64,000 bases of DNA from Herbaspirillum sp. LeCh32-8 (lineage in GTDB: Bacteria > Pseudomonadota > Gammaproteobacteria > Burkholderiales > Burkholderiaceae_D): the NCBI RefSeq assembly GCF_017814915.1, contig NZ_JAGIPZ010000004.1:250442-314441 (forward strand). Reading direction: 5' to 3'. Below, in pieces: positions 9,521 through 17,662 of this stretch. The number at the start of each line of letters is the position of its first letter. Position 1 is the stretch's first letter. Both the position numbers and the translations under genes were made by a program. The notes below the pieces were generated by a model that was not told where the DNA came from, did not search any database, and saw only the letters and a list, made by a program, of their open reading frames with translations.

Positions 9521-10273
9521 ATGCGGGAAAACCGGCTGCGCACCTTGTTCGCGCAAAAGAAGCTGGCCTTGAGCGGCTGGGTGTCGATGGGCAATTCGCT
9601 GCTGGCCGAAGTGGTGGCTAACAGCGGCTACGACGCGGTGACGGTGGACCTGCAACACGGCCTGTTCTCGGTCGAGTCGGCCATCCCCATGCTGCAGGCG
9701 ATCTCCACCACCGAGGCAGTGCCGCTGGTGCGCTGCGCCGACAACAACCTGGCCGAAATCAACAAGCTGCTCGACGCCGGGGCCTACGGCGTGATCTGCC
9801 CGCTGGTCAACACCGCCGCCGACGCCGAACGCTTTGTGCGCGCCTGTCACTACTCCCCGCGCGGCGGGCGCAGTTACGGCCCCGCGCGCGGCTTCATGTA
9901 CGGTGGCGCCGACTATTTCACGCACGCCAACCGCACCATCCTGACCCTGGCCATGATCGAGACCAACGAGGGCTACGCCAACGCCGAAGCCATCTTGAAG
10001 GTGCCGGACCTGGACGGCATCTTCATCGGCCCCAGCGACCTGGCCATCGAAATGGGCCTGGCGCCGGACGCCTACGAGACCCAGGAGTTGAACGACGCCA
10101 TCCGCTCGCTGGTAGCGCTGGCGCGCGGGCTCGGCAAGTACGTCGGCATCTTCGCCGGCACCATGGAGATGGCCCGGCGCGTGAAGGAGTTCGGCATGGA
10201 CCTGGTGGTGCCCGGCACCGACATCCAGCAACTCAAGGCCGAAGGCGCGCGCCGCATTGCCGCCCTGCGCTGA
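9521..10273 (+). CDS. HpcH/HpaI family aldolase
   Basis: Class II (metal-dependent) pyruvate aldolase family, 250 residues, (beta/alpha)8 barrel. Start ATG at 9521 gives MRENRLRTLFAQKKLALSGWVSMGNSLLAEVVANSGYDAVTVDLQHG, the usual opening (general base region DLQHG). Metal-site and substrate motifs: VRCADNN, LDAGAYGVICPLVNTAADAERFV, YGPARG, MIETNEGYANAEAIL (metal-binding Glu) and GIFIGPSDLAIEMG (metal-binding Asp). Substrates in the family include 4-hydroxy-2-ketoheptanedioate, 2-keto-3-deoxy-L-rhamnonate and 2-dehydro-3-deoxyglucarate. No pathway genes nearby decide among them. Purine-poor ribosome site (CGGAGA) 8 bases upstream. Confidence 0.92.
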   Translation: MRENRLRTLFAQKKLALSGWVSMGNSLLAEVVANSGYDAVTVDLQHGLFSVESAIPMLQAISTTEAVPLVRCADNNLAEINKLLDAGAYGVICPLVNTAADAERFVRACHYSPRGGRSYGPARGFMYGGADYFTHANRTILTLAMIETNEGYANAEAILKVPDLDGIFIGPSDLAIEMGLAPDAYETQELNDAIRSLVALARGLGKYVGIFAGTMEMARRVKEFGMDLVVPGTDIQQLKAEGARRIAALR

Positions 10274-10490
10274 ACCCATTTCCAGTTCAGGCTGGTGAAA
10301 ATTTCGCATTCGGCTCAATAGTTCCGAAAGGCAACTTTAAGCAAAGCGTGGATGGCAGCCTTCGGTGATCATCGAAAACTGCGCGCACGAAATTTGAGAA
10401 TGATCCTATATAAGCCATCTCCCCCGCTCCGGATAATCCACCGGACTGGGGAAACGCCGGCTGTCCGGCTGCTCCCGCAAAGGAACAGCC

Positions 10491-11177
10491 ATGCACACCG
10501 AACTCTCCTCGCCGCCGACCTGTCGCCGCACTCCCCTTGCCCGCCTTCGCGCCTTGCTGGCCGCGCCGCTGCGCAGCGACCTGCTGTGGTTGGCGAGCTG
10601 CGTATTTGCCATGCTGGCCATCCTGCTGCTGGTCGACCTGGCCGTCGAGCATTTCCTTCCTCCGGCGCCGGCGGTGAGCGCACGCGTCGCCTCCTCCGGC
10701 GTCGCGCCGGCCGACAAGAAGGTGCTCTACCGCGCCTGCGTGCGCGAAGCGCGCGCACGCTCGCTGCCGGTCAACCCCTATCCGCCGGAAGGCGAAAGCG
10801 TCTCCTTCGTCCATGAACGCCAGCAACTGTTCAAGCGCACCGAAGCGCTGGAGGCCGACGTCGACGACATGAGCGTGGACAACGGCTGCCAGGTCAAGCT
10901 GCGCGCCAGCGGACGCATCGAGACCGCGCCGGCCGACGCCGTCCCCCAGGATCTGCGCAAGATGACGCAATGGCGCCCAAGCCATAGCGACGCACTGGAT
11001 GCAGCGCTGGCTGAAGCCGACAGCGAAGCGCCGCGTTGCCCGCTGCAGCGCGACGTCTCCCTGCAAAGCCACTACATGCTGCTCAAGCTGTGCAACATCG
11101 AACGCCGGCCGGCAGCGCAGCGCCCGGACGAGGCTCGCAGGAAGCCGTCACGCGTCATCCGGCAACCGACCACCTGA
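10491..11177 (+). CDS. Uncharacterised single-pass membrane protein
   Basis: Not recognised. 228 residues. A short basic N-terminus is followed by one strong membrane helix (about residues 31-56, LLWLASCVFAMLAILLLVDLAV), then a soluble, probably periplasmic, region rich in Arg, Ala and Glu. It contains four scattered cysteines, including YRACVREARAR, NGCQVKLRA and APRCPLQR, and no known motif. AAAGGA lies 8 bases before the ATG, and a strong terminator follows at 11192-11223, so it is a genuine monocistronic gene. Codon use matches its neighbours. Confidence 0.65.
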   Translation: MHTELSSPPTCRRTPLARLRALLAAPLRSDLLWLASCVFAMLAILLLVDLAVEHFLPPAPAVSARVASSGVAPADKKVLYRACVREARARSLPVNPYPPEGESVSFVHERQQLFKRTEALEADVDDMSVDNGCQVKLRASGRIETAPADAVPQDLRKMTQWRPSHSDALDAALAEADSEAPRCPLQRDVSLQSHYMLLKLCNIERRPAAQRPDEARRKPSRVIRQPTT

Positions 11178-11191
11178 TCTCCTGCGCCGAT

Positions 11192-11223
11192 AAAAAAGCC
11201 GCGGCAATCACCGCGGCTTTTTT
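11192..11223. terminator. Intrinsic terminator, bidirectional
   Basis: 13-base arms 11192-11204 and 11211-11223 (AAAAAAGCCGCGG and its complement), loop of 6, with T-runs in both directions. It separates the converging membrane-protein gene and aldo/keto reductase gene. Confidence 0.92.
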
Positions 11224-11255
11224 CGTGCCTGCGCTTCAAAGAAACGCCGGATCCA

Positions 11256-12263
11256 TCACCCCTTCGCCACGCGGCCAAAGAACGGATAGTTGGGATCGTT
11301 GTAGCCGTGGGTGGACGCATGGCCCGGCGTCACCAGGCCGTCCACCAGCGCTTCTTCCTCGGCGCTGATCTTCAGGTCGACGGCGGCGTAGTAGTCCTCC
11401 ATCTGGGTCAGCGTGCGCGGACCGGCGATGACGCTGCTGATGGCCGAGTTGGCCAGCACCCAGGCGGTGGCGAACTGGCCCAGCTTGACGCCGCGCGCCT
11501 CGCAATGCTGCTGCAGCGTCTGCGCGATCACCAGCGACTCTTCGCGGAACTCGGTTTCCATCATGCGCTTGTCGCCGCGACCGGCGCGGGTGTCCTCGGC
11601 CGGCTTCTGGCCCGGCTGGTATTTGCCGGTCAACACGCCGCGCGCGATCGGGCTGTAGGGCACCACGCCCAGGCCGTAGTTGGCGCAGGCCGGCAGGATT
11701 TCCACTTCCGGCTGGCGATTCAGCAGGTTGTAGTAGGGCTGGCACACCAGCGGCAGCGGCACGCCGTTCTTCTCGCACAGGCGCACGATCTCGGCGATGC
11801 GCCAGCCGCGGAAGTTGGACACGCCGAAGCCGCGGATCTTGCCGGCGCGGATCAGGTCACCCAACGATTGAACCGCCTCTTCCAGGTTTTCTTCCTGGTA
11901 GTCGCGGTGCATGTAGAGGATGTCCAGGTAATCGGTATCCAGGCGACGCAGGATGTTGTCGGTCTCGCGCAGGATCCAGCTGCGCGAATAGTGCGACTCG
12001 TTGGGCGCGCCGCTCATCGAGTTGCCCAGCTTGCTGGCCAGCACCCAGTGGTCGCGTTGGCCGCGCAGCAGCTTGCCGACGATCTCTTCCGACTTGCCCT
12101 TGGTGTAGACGTCGGCGGTGTCGATGAAGTTGACGCCGTGTTCGCGCGCTGACGCGACGATGCGGCCGGACTCTTCAAAATCGGTCTGGTCGCCGAACAT
12201 CATGGAACCCAAACACAGTGCCGAAACCTTGAGGTTGCTCTTGCCGAGGCGACGATATTGCAT
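11256..12263 (-). CDS. Aldo/keto reductase
   Basis: NADPH-dependent oxidoreductase, TIM barrel, 335 residues from the ATG at 12263 (MQYRRLGKSNLKVSALCLGSMMFGDQTDFEES). An in-frame extension upstream lacks a ribosome site. The catalytic tetrad can be placed: Asp and Tyr in FIDTADVYTKGKSE, Lys in WVLASKLG, His in DILYMHRDY. C-terminal cofactor-binding part: VIAGPRTLTQMEDYYAAV. It resembles the beta-subunit-like (AKR6/11-type) group. The AraC regulator encoded 141 bases upstream on the same strand is its likely controller. Physiological substrate unknown. Confidence 0.92.
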   Translation of the reverse strand: MQYRRLGKSNLKVSALCLGSMMFGDQTDFEESGRIVASAREHGVNFIDTADVYTKGKSEEIVGKLLRGQRDHWVLASKLGNSMSGAPNESHYSRSWILRETDNILRRLDTDYLDILYMHRDYQEENLEEAVQSLGDLIRAGKIRGFGVSNFRGWRIAEIVRLCEKNGVPLPLVCQPYYNLLNRQPEVEILPACANYGLGVVPYSPIARGVLTGKYQPGQKPAEDTRAGRGDKRMMETEFREESLVIAQTLQQHCEARGVKLGQFATAWVLANSAISSVIAGPRTLTQMEDYYAAVDLKISAEEEALVDGLVTPGHASTHGYNDPNYPFFGRVAKG

Positions 12264-12404
12264 GCTGTCTCCGTTGAAGTAAGTGGATGAAAAAACGATG
12301 TCACGCACCGAAGCGGCGCATGACATGCAAAGGGGAATGAGGCGGCGCGTGGAAGATTTTAGCCGCGTACGCGATTGCGCGCAGACGGCCAAGCGAGCGG
12401 AGCC

Positions 12405-13412
12405 TCACAGCACCGGCGCCTCTTCCTCCAGCCAGCGCCGCTTGTCGCGCAGCGGCGGTGCGCCGAACAGGCGGCTGTATTCGCGGCTGAACTGCGAGGA
12501 GCTTTCGTAACCCACGGTATGTGCGGCCAGCGCCACGCTCATGTCGGCGGTCAAAATCAGCTTGCGCGCCTCCTGCAGGCGCAGGTTCTTCTGGTACTGC
12601 AGCGGGCTCATCGCCGTCACCAGCTTGAAGTGGTGGTGCAGTGACGACACGCTCATGTGCACGTCGCGCGCGATGTCCTCCACCCGCAGCGGCTGGTCGT
12701 AGCCATCCTTCATCAGGCGGATCGCCTTGGCGATGCGGTTCATCTGGCTGTCCTGCAATACTGTCTGGCGCAGCAGCGCGCCTTGGCCGTTCATCAGCAA
12801 GCGGTACAGGATCTCGCGCCGGATCATCGGCGCCATGATGGGAATGTCGCGTGGCGACTCGTGCAGGCGCAACAGCCGCAGCACCGCGTCCAGCAGCTCG
12901 GCGTCGAGCCGGTTGACGTACATGCCGCGCGCGGCGGTGTCGGCGGCGACCGCCTGCGGCAGGTTCTCGTCGCCGATCAGCGCGCCGATCTCGCGCGTGT
13001 CCAGCTCCAGGCGCAGGCCGAGGTAGGGCTCTTCCGGGCTGGAGATGGTCACCTTGCCCACCACCGGCAGGTCCACCGAGGCCACCAGGTAATGCATGGG
13101 ATCGTATTCGTAGACTTCGTCGCCGATGAAGAGGCGTTTGGAGCCCTGCGCGATCACCGCGAACACCGGCTTTTGCACTGCGTGCTTGGGCCCGGTCGGA
13201 CAGGTGATGCGGTAGATGTCGAGGCCTTCGATGGCGGTGGCCAGTGTGCCTTCGACGCCTTCGGTGTAGCGTCCGATCAGGTGCAGCAGCTCCTGCTGCA
13301 TCGCCTGGAAGCGGGCGTCGTCGCCGGCCGCCGGTTCTGTCGCGGGCTCTGCGGACGTTGTCCCGGCCGCGCTGGCGGCGGGTTCGTAGACGGCATGTTC
13401 GTTCAGGTCCAT
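12405..13412 (-). CDS. AraC family transcriptional regulator (AraC_N type)
   Basis: 335 residues. An N-terminal sensing domain of the AraC_N (PF06719-like) type spans roughly residues 45-200 (HAVQKPVFAVIAQGSKRLFIGDEVYEYDPMHYLVASVDLPV is characteristic). It is followed by a C-terminal double helix-turn-helix: RVEDIARDVHMSVSSLHHHFKLVTAMSPLQYQKNLRLQEARKLIL and ALAAHTVGYESSSQFSREYSRLFGAPP. Regulators of this subtype usually control adjacent oxidoreductases, and here the aldo/keto reductase lies just downstream. GGCAGAA is repeated three times in the upstream region (see 13413-14058) and could be its recognition core. Confidence 0.92.
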   Translation of the reverse strand: MDLNEHAVYEPAASAAGTTSAEPATEPAAGDDARFQAMQQELLHLIGRYTEGVEGTLATAIEGLDIYRITCPTGPKHAVQKPVFAVIAQGSKRLFIGDEVYEYDPMHYLVASVDLPVVGKVTISSPEEPYLGLRLELDTREIGALIGDENLPQAVAADTAARGMYVNRLDAELLDAVLRLLRLHESPRDIPIMAPMIRREILYRLLMNGQGALLRQTVLQDSQMNRIAKAIRLMKDGYDQPLRVEDIARDVHMSVSSLHHHFKLVTAMSPLQYQKNLRLQEARKLILTADMSVALAAHTVGYESSSQFSREYSRLFGAPPLRDKRRWLEEEAPVL

Positions 13413-14058
13413 GGAGGCTCCCTTTCAATGAGGCACCAGCTTAGCGCAACTGGACTACTTGCCCGATTCTACGCCCAAAGTCTTGCAGGAATAGGCAAGA
13501 AATCGGCAGAATTAGGTATGCTCGCGATCCTTGAACGGGCAGAACATCGCGCCACAAAGCCTTTCAATCGTGACCAAGCGTGCCCTCACTCAATATCCAG
13601 CGGGGCAAAGAAATTGCCCAATTATCGTCAATTTGCAGAATCAGGCAGAAATTCCGCAGCTTTCGGCACGAAAATTTTGCTGCACCCGCGCATAATCCTC
13701 TCCACGCTAAGACCCGCTTATTCACGATGGACCAAGTGCCTGCGCCGCCCCGATTGCGCGCGCCGAAACCGCACCATCGACACCGGCCGTGACGGCCCCG
13801 CGCAGCATCTGCAGCACCAGCAATAACAGCCGTACCCGCAACACCCGCATCCGGCGCAAGTCAGCGCGCCGATTCTTCAACACCCGATTTTTCCCGACTC
13901 TTCACCGACATCGCGCCGGCGGGGATGACGCTTTCCGACTCATGCAAGCCGCCCCGCGCGGCCTGCAGGGAGCAGTGCCGGCGCGAGAAACCTGCAGCAA
14001 CAGAAACACGAAAGGGAGGCCAGCGATGCATCACACCAGCCTGATTGAACAACGCCCG
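13413..14058. other. Long intergenic region upstream of araC-type gene
   Basis: About 645 bases without a convincing gene. The part nearest the AraC gene (13470-13700) is AT-richer and holds three copies of GGCAGAA, at 13505-13511, 13538-13544 and 13644-13650, plus related GCAAGAAA and GCAGAATCA strings, which could be AraC-type half-sites and a promoter. From 13730 to 14058 it is GC-rich. An AGGGAGG ribosome-like string precedes an ATG at 14026, but that frame runs antisense into the LysR gene and has no protein character. Confidence 0.4.
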
Positions 14059-15078
14059 TCAGAACACGCTCTCGGCGATGTTGTGCTGCTCGACCACGTT
14101 GCGCACGGTGGTCGGCTCGGCCTTGTTGACGAAGCGGCATTCGCCTTCGACCATTTCCATGCCCATGGTGCAGGCCTTGTGCAGCGGACAGGTGGAGAAC
14201 AGCTCGGCCACCCAGTCGACGAAGGCGCGCACCTTGGGCGAGAGGTGGCGGTTGTGCAGGTAGACCACCGAAATGGGCAGCGGCGCCGGCTTCCACTGCG
14301 ACAGCAGCTCGACCAGGCGACCTTCCTCGAGATGGCGCGCCACCATGTAAAGCGGCGCCTGCACCAGGCCGAAGCCTTGCAGCGCGCATTCCACGTAGGC
14401 GTCGCCGTCGTTGACGGACAGCTTGCCGTCCATCTTGACCTCGCGCGTCACGCCCTCGACCACGAAGTCCCAGTCGATGGTGCGGCCGGTGCGGCTGGAG
14501 AAGTAATGCACCGACTTGTGCTGCTGCAGGTCCTCGATGGTGTGCGGCACGCCGTGGCGCTCCAAATAGGACGGGGCGGCGCAGGTAACGGTCTGGAAGG
14601 TGCCGATGCGGCGCGCCACCATGGACGAATCCTGCAGCTCGCCGATGCGGATCACGCAGTCGACCGCCTCCTGGACCATGTCCACTGGGCGATCGCCCAT
14701 GCCCATGACCAGCTCGATGTCCGGGTACTTAGTGTAGAAGTCGCACAGGTTGGGCAACAACAACAGGCGCCCGACCGAGGCCGGCACGTCGATACGCAGC
14801 CGGCCCTGCGGCCCGCGGGTGACATTGCGGAAGGATTGTTCGGTCTCGTCGACGTCGGCCAGGATGCGCACGCAGCGCTCGTAGTAGGCCGCGCCGTCGG
14901 GCGTGAGGCTGATGCGGCGCGTGGTGCGGTTCAGCAGGCGCACCTGCAACAGGCTTTCAAGGCCCTGGATGATGGTGGTGACGGTGGTGCGCGGCAGGTT
15001 CAGATTGTCCGCTGCTCGCGTGAAACTGTTGGCATCCACCACGGCGGCAAACACCTGCATGGCCTGAAAACGGTCCAT
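14059..15078 (-). CDS. LysR family regulator, divergent from RND efflux operon
   Basis: 339 residues from the ATG at 15078, chosen because AAAGGAGAG precedes it and the protein then starts MDRFQAMQVFAAVVDANSFTRAADNLNLPRTTVTTIIQGLESLLQVRLLNRTTRRISLT, a full LysR winged helix (about residues 1-60). The remainder is the periplasmic-binding-like effector domain (FYTKYPDIELVMGMGDRPVDMVQEAVDCVIRIG...). It resembles the CrgA/AaeR-like branch. Orientation opposite to the hydrolase-RND operon and the 327-bp shared promoter region suggest it regulates that efflux system, as MexT does for MexEF-OprN. This is an inference from position. Confidence 0.9.
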   Translation of the reverse strand: MDRFQAMQVFAAVVDANSFTRAADNLNLPRTTVTTIIQGLESLLQVRLLNRTTRRISLTPDGAAYYERCVRILADVDETEQSFRNVTRGPQGRLRIDVPASVGRLLLLPNLCDFYTKYPDIELVMGMGDRPVDMVQEAVDCVIRIGELQDSSMVARRIGTFQTVTCAAPSYLERHGVPHTIEDLQQHKSVHYFSSRTGRTIDWDFVVEGVTREVKMDGKLSVNDGDAYVECALQGFGLVQAPLYMVARHLEEGRLVELLSQWKPAPLPISVVYLHNRHLSPKVRAFVDWVAELFSTCPLHKACTMGMEMVEGECRFVNKAEPTTVRNVVEQHNIAESVF

Positions 15079-15405
15079 CGCTCTCTCCTTTCGACCGCCC
15101 GTCCGGCGGCAGCCGGGGCGGCAAGCGGGGGCGCATGCAATGCCGGTATGCACAGCGCGTCGCCCCCGACGCACCGGCTTGCCCTTGAGGAACGGTCATT
15201 CGTCTATTACAGCGAAAACCATGGCAATTCCATACAAATTACGCCAACACAGAGGAAATACAAGTTTTCCCTGCAGGGCTGGAACCGGCTGACGACGGCC
15301 CTGACCGGCGGCATCGACTTCGTCTTCAGCGTCCTCCTGGGCCGTATTTTGACGAATATTGATGCCGCGATTGTTCGGAGTTGGCGAACAGTGTTGTTGG
15401 ATTAT
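15079..15405. promoter_or_regulatory. Divergent promoter region, lysR / efflux operon
   Basis: 327 bases between the LysR start and the hydrolase start. The part from 15200 to 15260 and 15340 to 15405 is AT-rich and is where the promoters and the LysR binding site should lie. I do not see a long perfect palindrome. T-N11-A candidates are too common to single one out. Confidence 0.4.
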
Positions 15406-16353
15406 ATGTGTTTATTTGAGACCGTGCTGTGGCGCACAATCCGGTTCAACTTAGGACAGGTGGCTTCGGCCCAGGCGCACATCATGCAAGGCTCGCATTC
15501 CCTCAACATTCGCGATTTCTTCGTTCCCGGCCCGCTGGGACGCATCCCCGTGCGCCTGTACGACCCGGCGCAGGATGCTGCCCCGGCCGACGACAAGCGT
15601 CCGCTGGTGCTGTATTTCCACGGCGGCGGTTTCGTCAGCGGCTCGCTGGAAGATGCCGACGCGCCGGCCCGCTTCATCGCCCAGTACAGCAACAGCGTGG
15701 TGCTGTCGGTGGGGTACTCGCTGGCGCCGGCCAAGCCCTTCCCGGCCGCGCCGGAAGACGCCTACGCCGCCGCCGTCTGGGCCCACAAGAATGCCGCCGA
15801 ACTCAACATCGACATCGACCGCATCGTCGCCGCCGGCGACGACGCCGGCGGCGGCCTGGCCGTCAGCCTGACCATGATGAGCCGCGACCGTTGCCAGAAA
15901 CCGCTGGCCGCGCAGGTGCTGATCAGCCCGATGCTGGATCCAAGCATGCGCATGGTCGGCGACGCCGCCCGCATGAAGTCCGACCTGACCGTCGAAAAGT
16001 GCGCCGCCGCTTACCGCCAATACCTGCCGCAAACCATGCAGCGCCTGCATCCGTACGCCGCGCCGCTGGAAGTGAGCCGCCTGGCAGGCCTGCCGGCCGC
16101 CTTCATCGCCACCGCCGAGCGCGACGTGCTGTGCCCGGAAGCGGAGAAGTACGCCTCCAGCCTGATCCTGGCCGGCGTGCACACGCAGGTTTCGCGCTTC
16201 GCCGGCATCACGCACGGCGCGCTGCGCACGCACCTGCCGCTGCTCAAAGAGATCGTGAATTTCCTGCGCTGCCGTTTTGCCCGTAACCACAAAGACGACG
16301 ACAACAACACCGATTACTCCCCGTTCACCCTTCAACCTACTCCCACACTCTGA
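15406..16353 (+). CDS. HSL-type alpha/beta hydrolase with Asp in place of nucleophilic Ser
   Basis: Alpha/beta hydrolase of the hormone-sensitive-lipase family, 315 residues from the ATG at 15406 (an internal ATG at 15484 would give 289, and neither has a strong ribosome site). The oxyanion motif HGGGF is at residues 72-76, and acid Asp240 (ATAERDV) and His270 (ITHGAL) are in place. The nucleophile elbow, normally GDSAGG, reads GDDAGG (residues 144-149). The codon at 15841-15843 is GAC, so the catalytic serine is replaced by aspartate. It is therefore either inactive as an esterase or uses an Asp nucleophile as haloalkane dehalogenases and epoxide hydrolases do. It lies 10 bases before the RND adaptor gene, clearly in the same operon. 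Confidence 0.88.
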   Translation: MCLFETVLWRTIRFNLGQVASAQAHIMQGSHSLNIRDFFVPGPLGRIPVRLYDPAQDAAPADDKRPLVLYFHGGGFVSGSLEDADAPARFIAQYSNSVVLSVGYSLAPAKPFPAAPEDAYAAAVWAHKNAAELNIDIDRIVAAGDDAGGGLAVSLTMMSRDRCQKPLAAQVLISPMLDPSMRMVGDAARMKSDLTVEKCAAAYRQYLPQTMQRLHPYAAPLEVSRLAGLPAAFIATAERDVLCPEAEKYASSLILAGVHTQVSRFAGITHGALRTHLPLLKEIVNFLRCRFARNHKDDDNNTDYSPFTLQPTPTL

Positions 16354-16363
16354 GGACAAGAAC

Positions 16364-17578
16364 ATGAACAGCCCTACCACCCTGCGCAAGCGCTTCGCCC
16401 TAACCGCTACCGTCCTGGCCGTGATCGCCCTGACGGTGGGCGGCACCATTTCCGCCATCGGCATCTCGGCCAGCTCCGACGCCCACGCCGCGCCGGCCCC
16501 GCAAGCCGCGCCGGTCGACGTGGCCGAAGTGGTCAGCAAGCAGATCATCGACTGGCAAGGTTATTCCGGCCGCATCGAAGCGGTCGACCGCGTGGAAGTG
16601 CGTCCGCTGGTCGGCGGCACGCTGACCCAGGTGCACTTCAAGGACGGCGCGCTGGTCAAGAAGGGCGACGTGCTCTTCACCATCGACCCGCGCCCCTACG
16701 CTGCTGAAGTCGCCCGCGCCGAAGCGCAACTGGCCGGCGCCGAAGCCCGCGCCGGCTACACCGCCTCCGATCTGGCCCGCGGCCAGCGCCTGCTGGGCGA
16801 CAACGCCATCGCCAAGCGCGACTTCGAAGAGAAGCAAAACGCCTCGCGCGAAGCCTCGGCCAACGTCGCCGCCGCCAAGGCGGCCGTGCGCGCCGCGCGC
16901 CTGAACCTGGAATACACCCAGATCACCGCCCCGGTCTCGGGCCGCATCTCGCGCGCCGAAGTGACGGTGGGCAACGTGGTCAACCCGGGCTCGGGCAATG
17001 CGCCGCTGACCACGCTGGTCTCGGTGGCCAAGGTCTACGCCTCGTTCGACGTCGATGAACAAAGCTTCCTCAAGTACGTGAACCCGGCGCGCGCCGCCGG
17101 CGCCAACGTGCCGGTCGACCTCGGCCTGGCCAATGAAGACGGCTACTCGCGCAAGGGCAAGGTCGGCTCGATCGACAACCGCCTCGACACCGCCTCCGGC
17201 ACCATCCGCGTGCGCGCCGTGTTCGATAACGCCGACGGCCAGCTGATCCCCGGCCTGTACGCCCGCGTGCGACTGGGCGGCGGCGCCCCGCATGAGGCGG
17301 TGCTGATCGACGAGAAGGCCATCGGCACCGACCAGGACAAGCGCTTCGTCATGGTGGCCGACAAGGACAACCACGCCAACTATCGCCAGGTGCACGTCGG
17401 CGCCAGCCAGGGCGGCCTGGTGGTGATCGAGAGCGGCCTGAAGTCGGGCGAGCGCATCGTGGTCAACGGCCTGCAACGCATCCGCCCGGGCGACGCCATC
17501 GCGCCGACCGTGGTGCCGATGCAGCCGGAGGCCAAGACCGCCGCGGCCGACGCCAAGCCAGCTGACGGCAAGGCCTGA
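16364..17578 (+). CDS. RND efflux periplasmic adaptor (MexE-like membrane fusion protein)
   Basis: Membrane fusion protein linking the inner-membrane RND pump to the outer-membrane channel. 404 residues, ATG at 16364 preceded by GAGGACAAGAAC. Membrane-anchor/signal segment at about residues 10-35. Biotinyl-lipoyl-like halves are seen as GYSGRIEAVDRVEVRPLVGGTLTQVHFKDGALVKKGDVLFTIDPRPY and LEYTQITAPVSGRISRAEVTVGNVVNPG, either side of a helical hairpin (AEVARAEAQLAGAEAR...REASANVAAAKAAVRAARLN). No lipobox cysteine, so it is anchored by the N-terminal helix, as in MexE rather than AcrA. Second gene of the hydrolase-adaptor-pump-channel operon. Confidence 0.94.
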   Translation: MNSPTTLRKRFALTATVLAVIALTVGGTISAIGISASSDAHAAPAPQAAPVDVAEVVSKQIIDWQGYSGRIEAVDRVEVRPLVGGTLTQVHFKDGALVKKGDVLFTIDPRPYAAEVARAEAQLAGAEARAGYTASDLARGQRLLGDNAIAKRDFEEKQNASREASANVAAAKAAVRAARLNLEYTQITAPVSGRISRAEVTVGNVVNPGSGNAPLTTLVSVAKVYASFDVDEQSFLKYVNPARAAGANVPVDLGLANEDGYSRKGKVGSIDNRLDTASGTIRVRAVFDNADGQLIPGLYARVRLGGGAPHEAVLIDEKAIGTDQDKRFVMVADKDNHANYRQVHVGASQGGLVVIESGLKSGERIVVNGLQRIRPGDAIAPTVVPMQPEAKTAAADAKPADGKA

Positions 17579-17662
17579 TCGCCCGGCCGCAAAGTTCTCG
17601 CATACAAGGAAAAAGCTGCGGATGCCCGCGGCCAAGGACCGTTGCATCCCTAAGGAACCCCA

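Noticed and set aside
14026-14058. Ribosome-site-like AGGGAGG plus ATG before the LysR stop
   Set aside because: The frame continues only as antisense of the LysR gene and shows no protein character of its own.
13789-15405. Plus-strand open frame leading into the alpha/beta hydrolase from 13789
   Set aside because: It runs antisense through the whole LysR gene, which has a clear helix-turn-helix. Only the part from about 15406 encodes hydrolase sequence.
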